From: Pyrocephalus nanus
Lineage: Eukaryota > Chordata > Aves > Passeriformes > Tyrannidae
Length of the DNA stretch: 64,000 bases
Direction of reading: 5' to 3'
Assembly (NCBI GenBank): GCA_038380795.1
Contig: CM076280.1
Location: forward strand, 4,761,501-4,825,500
Positions 25,180 through 36,073 of the stretch are shown piece by piece. The position numbers and the translations under genes were made by a program. Below the pieces are notes generated by a model. That model saw only the letters and a list, made by a program, of their open reading frames with translations. It had not been told where the DNA came from and made no database searches. How positions within the stretch are numbered: position 1 is the first letter of the stretch; the number at the start of each line of letters is the position of its first letter.

Positions 25180-25720
25180 CAATTAGGTAATGGCAGAGCC
25201 CACGCCACTAAAAACCCGGAGATAAATGCATCCCAGTCCTCTCAGAATTACTGGAAGCTGTATTTAGGGCTTGAAGAAACTGGTAACAGATGATGATTAT
25301 ATATAAAAGGAGTAAGAAATCTTGGAGATTTGTGCTGCTCCCTGGTTGAGCCGCTCGGCTCCGGCTCTGTGGTGTATTAATTGCTTACAAGGCTGCATGT
25401 ATATTTTATGCTCAGTACCTGCCTGGAACATTTGTTGGATTTAGCCTTGATTGATGAACCACTGATTATATACTTCTGTGGTCCTCAGCAAATTAATAAA
25501 CTGTTGACTGGTAAAGATTAACAACATGTCATGATTTGTGAAAGTGCGTCCAGAGTAAAGCTGGAGCAAACCTAGTGCTAAAATTAGTACGCAAATGCTC
25601 CCTGAACTCTATAAAAGGGGGAGAGCTTAATTAAATTACATCCCGATATTGCCCACAGCACTTACCAAATTGGCAAATTGAGTTCACAGCAGTTCAGCTT
25701 CAAAACTAACTGACATCCCT
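25180..25720. promoter_or_regulatory. Candidate conserved noncoding block
   Basis: A long AT-rich, repeat-free block with TATTAATTGC (25375-25384), TTAATTAAATTA (25627-25638), TGATTGATGAACC and AACATGTCATG motifs. Confidence 0.35.
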
Positions 25721-27424
25721 GCAAATTTGCAGCACGTGACCCCACCCCTGCTTGCGCTGGAAGCTCAGCTCACACCCAGCAGGCTCCGTGAGCAGGACTG
25801 GGATGAGGAGGGGATGCATTGCCCAGTGCAGGGACAGTGCAGAAAGTGCCACAACCTCACAGACCAGGGCTGCACGGAGCTCTGAGACTCCAATCCCATC
25901 CCCTGAAACCTCACTCAGTGCCCTGAGCGTGATCCAGGGCCGGGGGTAGTGCTGCCAGCCCCCAAGTTAGGCTTTTCCCTGGACAATAGCCATGGAGCAC
26001 AGTCAGAAAATGGGACAGTGCTCTCCAGGCCTTTGCTCTGTGCTGGGGGACCTACAAGCAGGTGATGAGTGTAAAATATTGCACTGGCTTGGGAGAGCTG
26101 GACAGAGCACTGTGCCCCTGTGTCAGTCTGATGGGAGATGGGGAATGGAGGTGGAATGCAGAAGCCATTCCCACACTCCCTCTGGGCAGCTCAGCTCTGC
26201 TGTCCTCAAGCTGGGACTGGAGAGCTGGGGGGGCATTTACTCCATGACTGGGACCTGTGGAAAAGGGCAGAGCAGCCTCACCCTCCTGCAGTAGGGAGGA
26301 AAAGGGGTGAAGAGTAAAGTGGGGAGAGGTGGGAATCTCCACAGCCATCTCCTGTCCCCATGGGATGCACGGACCCAAGAGCCTGGTGTGATGTGTAGGA
26401 TGGGGGTTCCTGTAGTCCCTGCATGTCACCTCCCACCCACGGCTTTCCAGAGAGTGGATGCACTCCAGGAGAATGCTCCTGCTGCTCCTCTTTTCTCCCT
26501 GCACTGTGCACAGCCCATTCTCTTTGCACACAGCCTGAAGTCAGACATTATATTGAGGGGGATATTTTCCTGGAGTGACACAGTTTTCCATTTCTGCCTC
26601 TGCACGCCAGCGTGGCGAGCACTAGGCCTGTAATTTATTGACAATTTCTATCGTAATATATCCTGACTTTTTAAAAGAGGCATTTCTTCCCAGCAGCACG
26701 GGGCGATCAGAGCCCCGATTGCTTCTGACAGTGCCTGGGAAGCACACTGGCATTCAGAGCAACACAAAAAAGGGGGAAAAACACCCCAAAAGACTAGAAA
26801 AGGGGACACACACACAAAAAAAATAACGACAATGGGAAAAGAAAGGAGGGAAGGGAGAGGAGAGGAAAGGGGGAGATGGCACCAGGCGTTGCTGGTGACA
26901 CATCAGGCTGTCGTGCTAAATGGCCTTAACAAGCAACCGGAGAAGGGGATAATGAAAACGCCTCCCCCTGGGACAGCACAGCTCCAGCCTGACCTTTCCC
27001 AGCTGCCGTGTACAAACATCTTCAATAAATAAAGAGACACTTAACTCCTGCCTCTGCTGAGATGGGAGGGATGGGGTGAGGGGGCTCTGCCTGCAGTGAG
27101 ACGAGGGGAAGGGACAGAGGGTTTTCAGGGGGTTTTGGAACAGCAGGCATGTGTTTGAGGGGCTGGCAGGGGGGGTGACAGCTCTTGACCTCCTTGGGGA
27201 TCACCACTACTGCCTGGCAGGCAGGGGCTCCTACAACAGACAGAGGAAAAGGGATGCTCCAGGTTTCCCCACTTCCCAAGGCTCCGCCCTGTGTCTCAGT
27301 GTGTCGCACCAGATTGACACAAAGCTTCACTCACAGGGAAGCCTTGACTTTGCTGTCAAGGTGAGATGGGTTAGAGCTGGGCGAGGTGCTGAGCTCTGCT
27401 GCTCCCACCTGGAAGCACAGCAAA

Positions 27425-27603
27425 ACCCCTCTGTGCAAGAGTGGCTGGGAACACCTCCCACTCCCCTGGAGGTGTCCGAGGCCAGGTTGGACAGGGCTCT
27501 GAGAAACCTGGTCTAGTGGAAGGTGTCCCTGCCCATGGCAGGGGGTTGTAACAAGATGATTTTTAAGGTTCCTTCCAACCCAACCCATTCTAGGATTCTC
27601 TGA
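27425..27603 (+). mobile_element. CR1 LINE fragment, 3' end
   Basis: Contains GGCCAGGTTGGACAGGGCTC, CTGGTCTAGTGGAAGGTGTC and CCTTCCAACCCAACCCATTC with a tail of ATTCT octamers. Confidence 0.9.
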
Positions 27604-28077
27604 CTCAGAGTCTGTGCTCAAAACTAATGGTTTAGGGTCTAGGAGGACTTTTGGAGGGAGGACTGCAAAACCTGGGACTCAACATATTGTCTGGCAGGAC
27701 ATGAGCATGTTCAGAAACAAATCAAACCTCTGAGGGTGTCAGAGAGGCCCCAAAACGGAGAGGATGGGAGGATGCTTCATCTTTCTTCCACACTGAGAAG
27801 CACAAGGCAGGAGAAAAAACAAGACAGCTTCCCACCTATGCTTCTAGACAAGCAGGAAAAGGACCATCAGCCTCAAGCACTTTTCTTTCACTCATCTGAG
27901 CCCCCCTGGGCTGCTTCCCTGAGGTTCCAAAGGGGTCTGTGATTCACTACGAAGGCCCCAGCAGTGGGGGAAGTCCACCAACAGCACACACATCCCCCTG
28001 ACCACATCCCCCCAAAAGGGAGCAGGTCATATCCCCCCTCTGCCTTGTCCATGGGGCCCATCAGGCTCAGTACCTAC

Positions 28078-28228
28078 CACACAGCCTGTGGAGTCCACCT
28101 TGCGATCCGAAACACACTTGAAGTTGCGGGTGCAGCCACCGTTGTTGCGGGAACAGTCTCGGACCGGCCCGAAGGAGGAGAGCAAGTCATTGATGGTTTC
28201 GAAGTAGGTGGACAGCATCGCTTCTTCC
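28078..28228 (-). CDS. ASTN2: ASTN2 internal exon d: first half of an EGF-like module
   Basis: A 151-bp exon. One base completes arginine, then 50 codons read [38 protein letters not shown] and [12 protein letters not shown]. It carries the first four cysteines of a six-cysteine EGF-like module (C-x6-C-x5-C-x10-C) plus the single spacer residue, and the last two cysteines are on the next exon. Acceptor CTCTCCAAG|G; donor GTG|GTAGGT, ending in phase 0. The internal ATG (MLSTYF) is not a start: the coding frame opens upstream through exon c and nothing around it looks like a promoter. Phase 2 in and phase 0 out means it must be kept or lost together with the next exon (151+167=318 bp) to preserve frame. 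Confidence 0.95.
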
Positions 28229-30088
28229 CTTGGAGAGAAAAGGCACCGTTAGGGCTGGCAGGGAGCTGGAGCACGTGGCAGGGGCAGGGCTGTCCACAGG
28301 GAGCAGGCTCTGGCAAAATCCCGGCATTTTGATTAGCGAAACCGAGCCAAAGGAAGCTTCCCAAGAAAATTAGGGCTTTGTGATTATGATATATAATAAA
28401 TTTGCTGCATAACTCTGACATCCTTCACAGAATCAACCAGTTATGGGGATTCAAGGATACTATCTACCAGCTTTATGCAAACTAGCAACCTGCAGATACT
28501 TTATTAGTAGCCTGGAGCTGTGCGTGAATCCAGCCCTACATTAGACAACAGCGAATCCCAAAGCATAAAACTCTTCCTGAGCTGGGCCAAGCTTCCCTAA
28601 GCATCCAAACGCCATCCATCATCCAGGGACACTGTCAAAGCTGGAAAGACATGTGAAACTTGGCTTCCTGTGTGCTGGGATGTGGATGCTCATCCCCATG
28701 CTTTGCTCCAGGGGATGCAGGGCACAGCTCTGCTGCTCTGCTCCAGCCCATGATGTGCAAAGCCCCAGGCACTGCCGTGCCATGACACCCCTCTCTTAAG
28801 CAGGCAAGAAGCATAAATGCCTAGGAATGATTCCATGGCCATGTGAAGCCTTGGGAAGCTCCCAGCCCTGCCTCTCAGAGCTGCACACACAGCAGATTTC
28901 GTCTGTGACAAAGCATTCAGGCACTTTGCCTTCTGCCGGGTTCCTGCAAAAGGAACACAGATGCTTGTCAAGAGCTTTAAGCATCTCCAAGATATTTTTC
29001 ATCTCCAAAGCACAGTTTATATATTAACCAATACCTGCAACCCATCCTGGGCAGCAGACCCTGTCACCCTCTCACTGACAGGAGGGAGACAAACTGATGT
29101 ACCCAAGGTCACAGAACAAGTCACTGATGGTGACAGACCTGACCTGCACAGGCTGTTTATTAGATCTTTACACACAGGAGGCTGCAAATAAACATTGACC
29201 CCTCTGACCTTAAAATACTCCCCGAGGCAACGCTGGGAGTCACAGGGTGGTTTTATTGCCCTTGAGCATCTCCCCTGCTCGCACAATGACTCAACGGCCT
29301 GGTGCTAATCTCCCATTTTTTTGGAGGGGGGTTTAATTTGAAAACCGTCTGCTTGGCAATGAAACAGCGCTGGAGGAATATTCATCAGCCCTCGAGGGCT
29401 GTCTGGAAGCAGCCCTGTGTTATCTATCAGCAGAGGGCCCCTGAGCTCACACACCGTCACACTCACGCACACAGCCCTGCCAACACCGAGCGCTCGGAAA
29501 AATCATGAGTCAGGCATTAAAAAAGAATATAATGAAATTGGCACAGAAATGATGAGATTTTAAAAATAAATCAATTGCTGGGTGGGTTTGTTGTTGCTTG
29601 TTGGGTTTTTTTTGGTTTGTTTTTTTTTGTTTTTTTTTTCCCTTCCCTAAACTTGCCTTCTGATTTCTGCTTTTTTTGGAGCCTTTAGGGTATAAGTGAG
29701 CTTTTTGCTTCAAGCTGGAGGGCTAGAAACTCCTCAGAGAGCAAACCCAAAGAAATAAAGCCCTAACACAGTACTGATGTCATGATCTTGCAGATTCCGG
29801 ATTTCAAGGGAATCACAGGATTCCAGAAGCTGGGACTTTCAACAAGGAAAACACCATAAAGCCAGCAAGAAATAGTAAATTGGCACGTCCCCATTTGGAA
29901 GGAGGCAGTGGGCAGCTCTCCCCTGCCATGGGTCAGGGTGGAGTTCCCCCAGCATCGGGGCAGCTCTGTGCCCACCACGGTGCCACCGGCTGCATCACTG
30001 CAAATTCACGTCTGTGCTGCCCACTCTCACCCCAATTAATGCTTCCCAATTAACTTTTCCCTCCTAATGATCATGCTTCTGATATTCT

Positions 30089-30116
30089 CCCCCCCCCCCC
30101 CCCCCCCCCCCCCCCC
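30089..30116. repeat. Homopolymer run of 28 C
   Basis: Uninterrupted C on the plus strand, so the ASTN2 pre-mRNA would carry 28 consecutive G. Confidence 0.93.
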
Positions 30117-33103
30117 TTGGCCCATCTCCTAGATTTTCCAGCATATTTGGAGCTGAATCTTCCTCTGTCCTTTCTTGGTCATGTTTCAAATATCTTTAGA
30201 GGCCGTTTTCTATTAGCACTCTGTTCCCACCAGGATCTGCAGTTCCTCTGAAGTGAGGGAGTGAGAAAGGCAGAATATATTAGATCAGGGCATGTATTTC
30301 TGCTGGAGAGATGGGAGGGGGGAGGAAGGGCATATTATTTACTAACAAAAAACACTGTTTATTAATGCAGGGGAAAATTATTTTTAAAAAACCAAAACCA
30401 ACAAACCATGACAACTCCTCCACCACCCTCCCCGAAAGCTCAGCTCCATCTCAAGGGCTCTCTCAAGGGGTTTCTCATCGTGGGTGGACTGCGAGGAGAA
30501 CCGTGCTCCCACCCGCCCTCCATTTGGCCACAAAACGACCCTCCTGCAGCTCCCATGTCCTTGGAGGGAGAAGGTGAGGAGCTACATCTGCTTTGGGTGG
30601 TGGAAAAGGAGACCCTGGGGCTGGGTCCTTGGATGGGGTCGCTCCTGAGAGCCGTAGTGGTGCCGGGAGACGCCGGCTCATCCCGCACAGCGCTGTGCTC
30701 CAGGGCTGGGGCTGGCAGGGGCAGCTCATCGTGCTTTAATTAAAACTTGGAAACACAAACCGACCTTCTGCCCTCGGGAGGGCTGAGGATGAGAACAGGA
30801 AACCCGTTCTCCGAAATCACGCCTGGCATAATGGATGACCCCCAACAAAGCACGGGCAGGGGCTGCCGAGCTGGAATGAGCCATTAAGAGTATTAAAATA
30901 TTAACCTCGCTGGATGGTTGGACAGCAGAGCCAGAGGGAAGTGTTCGAGTGTCACCTGTGAGAGGAGTGGGGTGACAGCACTGCCGGCAGATGGAGGGAG
31001 GCTGATCAGCAGGATCGTTTCCGTGGTGGCTGTCGTTGGATTAGAGGAGCATCACTCCAACACGGAGCCCTGACAGGGGGATGTCAGCACATGAGAGGCT
31101 TGCTCCGAGCATCTGGGAGAAAACTTTGCTTTTGTCTGCCTCTGGAGGGGCTGGAGGAGGCAGGCCCACTGCAGGAAGGCTCTGTCAAGCCCTTGGCACT
31201 GTAGCCTCAGCGGCTCCTTTTAATTTTGGGAGTGAAGCACAATCATTAATTACCCGCCTCCCATGGCCACACTTGGCACAGAGCAGATGACTTTCCACCC
31301 GTGCAGCTCCAGCAGTGACCCCTGCCTGTCCCTCCCTGCCTGTTTTATGGGACTCCTGCTCTCAAATCCCAGAGCCAGCCCTGGAGAGAAGGCAGTGCCG
31401 ACAAGGCAGGGGACACTTGAGGAGCGATGATCTGGCCACAACTGCATGGAGCCCGCTGGGGACAGCCATCCCCACCATGGCCAGGGTGCCAGATCAGACC
31501 AGCCCTGATGGATGAATCACTTTCCCTGCAGCAACAAGCTGCCTGCAAAAGAACAGCTCTTTCCTCTTGTTCTCCATCTATCCGTGCTGGATTTCACTGA
31601 CGAAGCCCTGGATCTGTTCTGACAAGGCAGGAGGGAGAAGACGAGCTCTGCAGTCACTCTGTGCCCCGAGCACACCACAGAGCCACGGGAAGCTGTCAGT
31701 GGCCCCAGCTGGACCCAGGTGTCAAAACCACAGGAAGCAGGCATTGCTCAGCACCTGGTGTCCTGAGAGGGTGGGGCAATTCCTCACCACCCTGAAGCAG
31801 ACACCAGAGCCCATCAAAAAGGGCATTTTGGAGCGAGTGACCTAATTTCTGATGCCGGTTTCTGTCCACAAGCACATGCACATCTATGAACACATGCATA
31901 TTCTCTTTCTTTAACTCTCCAGCCCTCCCAAAGATGCACATAGACACCCAAATGATAGTTATAAATGAAACACACTGCTCTCCACACCAGAACCCACTGA
32001 TTACACACGCAGTAAACTCCAATTTTCAATCAACTTCTCACACCACAGATGTCCAGCATGGTGCAGCACAGCAGGGCTCCCTTCCTGACCCTGCACAGCT
32101 GCAGACCATGGCACCCATCCTCACCCAGCCCTGTGCCACCTCCCATCACCCACACTCGCCTTGATTCTCTCAAAAACACTTTTCTCCACCCTCCCTCTTT
32201 GTTCCAGGTCTCATTAATGAAGCACATTCACTGACAAATTCCACTGGGGGTTATTTATTCATTAAATACCAACACCATGCAATTCTCAAAGCCTCCTAAG
32301 AACTCATCTCAGAGTAAGCTCCGGAGCTTTGCAGTGGCTCTTCTCTCCAGCTCATCCTGAAGGGGATTAGTGGGTGTTATCCAACTCCACTGCCCCTTTT
32401 TATTGCCTGCTAATGGTTAAAGACTTCAGTGTCTTACAAAGTTCACCATCACTGAGAAAGATACAGAAAAGGATGTGAGCTGGGGACTAAGTCAGTGCCA
32501 TCTGCTCCCTGAGCTGGGTTTGGAGAGGGATCAGGGTGGGAATTTGAGGTTCACGAGTTTCTAGAGACAAGGCCCCCTAGCAGCAAAGGGCATGATGAAG
32601 CTGTGTCAACTGCAGAGCCTTCAACTACTGCAGAGCCACCCCTTCCTCAGGGGGTTTCCCCTCTCAGGACCCCCTGTGTCTCACAAACAGTAATTTATGC
32701 CCACAGCTTCTGTACATTGGGGGTTATTTTCCTCACATTTAACAAAGGCAGCCAAGGCAAAAAGAGCTCAAGATGAAAAGTGCTCACCCGCGGCTGGATG
32801 GCCAACTGGAGATGTTTTCCACGTTATTTTTAGTGCTTTTAGCACTTCCTGCACTCACACTACAATTCCAGCTGGGTCTGACTGCACCACAGGCTCGGCT
32901 CTTCTGTGCTGAGGGGCCATCCAGTAAATACGCAAATCATGATGAACGAGCAATAAATGATCACCCGAGAAAAGTGGTTCCCAATTTAAATGCAACAGAT
33001 TATGGTTTTTTTTCTGAGATTTAAACCCTTTTAATTTTTATTCTGCCTGCAGCAAAAGACCATTCTATCTACAGCCCTCTCCTGCCCCCAGTACACCATT
33101 TGA

Positions 33104-33335
33104 TCATCGAATCTCAGAATGGTTTGGGTTGGAATAGGCCTTATAAATCATCTCATTCCACCTTCTGCCACGGGCAGGGACACCTTTCACTATCCCAGGT
33201 TGCTCCAAGCCCTGCCCAACGTGGATTGAGCAATTCTGGGGATGGGGCAGCCACAGCTTCTCTGGGCAACCTGTGCCAGGGCCTGCCCACCCTCACAGGG
33301 AAGAATTTCTTCCTAATATCCACATCTATGGTGAA
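33104..33335 (-). mobile_element. CR1 LINE fragment, 3' end
   Basis: Begins with the octamer-derived ATCGAATCTCAGAATGG and GGTTTGGGTTGGAA, and includes CAGCTTCTCTGGGCAACCTG and AATTTCTTCCTAATATCCAC. Confidence 0.9.
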
Positions 33336-35209
33336 TGCAGCAACCATCTCCTGCAGCACTGAACCATGAACCAAGCAAGTCCATCCTCACACTGACCAAG
33401 CTGGGATGCTCTGGAAAAGTTAATCTCCAGCCCCAGCACTGAAACACCTCATGAGGTGGTGGCACCTTATTATTAAGGGGATTTCACAGTCTGAAACTTT
33501 GGCTCTGAAACTGAAGCTCCCATCTTCAGCCAACCTCTCTAGTGCAGTCCCTGCAGACGTGTGTGCGTGCAGCAGATTTATTATTTTATGTAGGAAAAAA
33601 AAAAGTGATTTTCTGCCCAGTACACCCACAGCCACTTTTCAGCCACTGTAATAGTGCTGGAAGGCTTCAAGTAAAACCATCATCCAGGTCCTCAACTGGG
33701 AGAAATCATCCTCACTTGAGTGACGCTGGAGAAGGCATTTCAAGTGAGCTACGCTGACATTCCACAGCTGATGAGCTGCTTGCTATAAATTTTCCGGGTA
33801 GTCTCACTTCTTGTGGCAATGCTATCATAAACACTTGCAAAAACGCTCTCCCAAAAACCTTGAGGTTGAAAGTGTGAAAAATTCCCTACCAAGCTTCAGC
33901 AATTTGCTGGAGATTCAATAAAACCATCACTCCACCAGAGCGTTTTGAAGCTCAACTCGGTAACCAGAAGGGCCAGGAATTTAATTACAGCAAAAACAAG
34001 CTCACTGGAATAAAAGACAGCCCGGAAAGCACATCCCAAGGGATGCTGGGGTTCACCAGGACACTCCCCAACCTTTTGCAGCCCCCTCAGAGCCAGCACA
34101 GCTCTGCCATGCGAAGGGCCAGGATGCCATCCATGAGTTAAACAAGGCAGTGTGAATTCTGAGCATTTTTTCATGTTACAGGGAAGATTGTGGTTGTGGT
34201 TTCAACCCTGCACGAGCCAAAGGAAATGCAGGCGGTGCTGGCTCAGTCTCCCAGGCAACCTCAGTGCCAGGAGGGTTAAGAAAAAGCACATGAGCCTCAA
34301 CAGGGATGGCAAAGCACGGCCAGTAAAGTGTGCTGGAAATTATATGTGTCAGCACTCCCTTCACCATGGCTTGTAATCAATCCCAGGTTCAGCAGGTTGC
34401 ATTTCTTTCAACAGCAAAATGCAGGATGGGAAGGGATGGGATGGTACAGGGGTTTGGAGCACAGCAAGTGCTCTCAGTTGGACAGAAATCCCACACTTAA
34501 CACCTGGGGACAATCAAGCATTGTGTCCCTCCTGACCACCCCAGAAGCTCCGAGGGGCACTGCAAAGCTGGTGAGACACCAAGGCCCATCAGGCATCCCA
34601 CAAACAGAGCCACATACACACAGCACGGGCCCCTCACTGGTCTGTGCACACAGGAAAAGTGTAATAAAGGAAATTACAAAGGTTGCAATGTCACATACTC
34701 AAAACTTAAGAAAATGTGAGAATTAAGGTTGCTGGGGCAACCTGGTAATTATGCCTTCGATGAAGGTGTTAACTCCAAGACCACACATGAGAGGGTTATC
34801 TGAAGGATTTATCTCTCCCCACATGCCAAAGGTGACGGTGCCAGGCTGCAGCCAGGTACCCCTGGATGCCTGAAACAGTCCAGAGCTCAGTTTAAGCATC
34901 CCAAAAACCACCCCCAGGTACCTACAGAGATCCGCAGCTTCTCAGCCCCCTCCAAACCACTTCATCTGCAGCTTCTCAGCATCTTGTTTTCTCTTCCTTG
35001 GAGGACACATAGCTCCTACTTTATTGTACTCTATCCAGGCGCTGTTCTGCATGCACAATTACTCAGCTCCTCATGGCTTGCTTATGCTTTGCTCAACTCC
35101 AAGCAGCAGCAGTATTTCACCACAAATAAAGTGATTAAGTTCCCAATCTCCCCATTATCATCCCCATTTTACAGACCGGGAGCCAAGGCACAGGCACGGT
35201 GATGTAAAA

Positions 35210-35470
35210 AACATCCACCGCCTCACATGTACCAAATCTGAGACACTTAGACGTGATTTTTCAGAGTGCTTAGCATTAAGTGACACTTTCCCTGCTCAAA
35301 GCACAGCTCTCATTGACTTCGCTCGGAGTTTTTTACAGCTTCACATTAATGCAGATCATTCCCAGAGCAGGTTCATTGGCTGTGCTGAGCGAGGCAAAGG
35401 TGAAAAACTCGGATATGATCGTGCCATTAAAGATGATTCCATAATGCATATGCACAGAGGGGCTGCCTGA
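35210..35470. promoter_or_regulatory. Candidate conserved noncoding block
   Basis: Repeat-free, with TTAGCATTAAG, CACATTAATGCAG and an ATAATGCATATGC octamer-like site near 35443. Confidence 0.28.
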
Positions 35471-35615
35471 GGGCTGCACAGAAAACCCACCCTGGCACCT
35501 CCCAGCTCTGGAGTTTTGCAAAACTTGATAATGTTTGCTGAAGAGGAGCCTAATGGGGGTTTTATTCTGGGCAGGGAGGAAGGGGAAGGTGTTCAGTGTG
35601 GAAAAAGAGGACATT

Positions 35616-35636
35616 TTGCAGCAGCAGCAGCAGCTG
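35616..35636. repeat. (GCA)n stretch
   Basis: Five to six GCA units within non-coding sequence of the 28-kb intron. Confidence 0.85.
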
Positions 35637-36042
35637 CAGGACGCAGCGTTGCTCAGCCTTTGGTGGGCAGAGCTTTCCCCGGGGAAAAATCACTCCCACC
35701 TTCCTGCTCACTGCTCTCTCCTCCTTCTTGTCCCAGCATAGCCCTTTTTTCTCCCCTATTCTCCCCGTTCCCCTTCCCTGCCAGGCCCAAACTCGGTGAT
35801 TTTGGCCGGCTGCTTTCTCCCTCACCAGTGGTTCGGAGCAGGGATGTTCATCCGTGCTTGGGCACGGACAATTGCTGCCAGCTCTCGCTGCTACAATCAA
35901 ACAAGACTTCACGCTGTGTGCAGCGATTCAAGTTTTTCAAAAGCACTTTGGAGCTGGCCAAATTAAGGCGGTTCTTTGCCCATAAAAGAGAGACCCTCCA
36001 CAAAACGTCTGCCTCAATCCCCTGCAAGAGTTTTGCCTGGGA

Positions 36043-36073
36043 GGGGAAAAGGGGAAGGGGGGGGAAGAGGGGG
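36043..36073 (+). repeat. G-quadruplex-capable G-run cluster
   Basis: Four G runs of 4, 4, 8 and 5 separated by 4, 2 and 4 bases on the plus strand, which is the template strand of ASTN2. It satisfies the usual G3+N1-7 rule. Confidence 0.85.

Larger units (their letters stand above)
15650..28077 (-). other. ASTN2: 12.4-kb intron of ASTN2 between exons d and e
   Basis: A phase-0 intron; donor GTAGGTACTG, acceptor CCCTCTCTCGCTGCAG. CR1 fragments lie near 16.9, 18.5, 24.7 and 27.5 kb. A CR1-type tail abuts a (GATA)7 microsatellite at 21.0 kb. There is a long pyrimidine tract at 21.4 kb and a G-rich run at 22.4 kb. AT-rich candidate conserved blocks lie near 16.4, 18.9, 22.6-22.9 and 25.2-25.7 kb. 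I see no exon or RNA gene. Confidence 0.88.

Noticed and set aside
28075..28218. Internal ATG in exon d as an alternative start
   Set aside because: The frame is continuous from exon c through a correct splice junction, and no promoter-like sequence surrounds the ATG.
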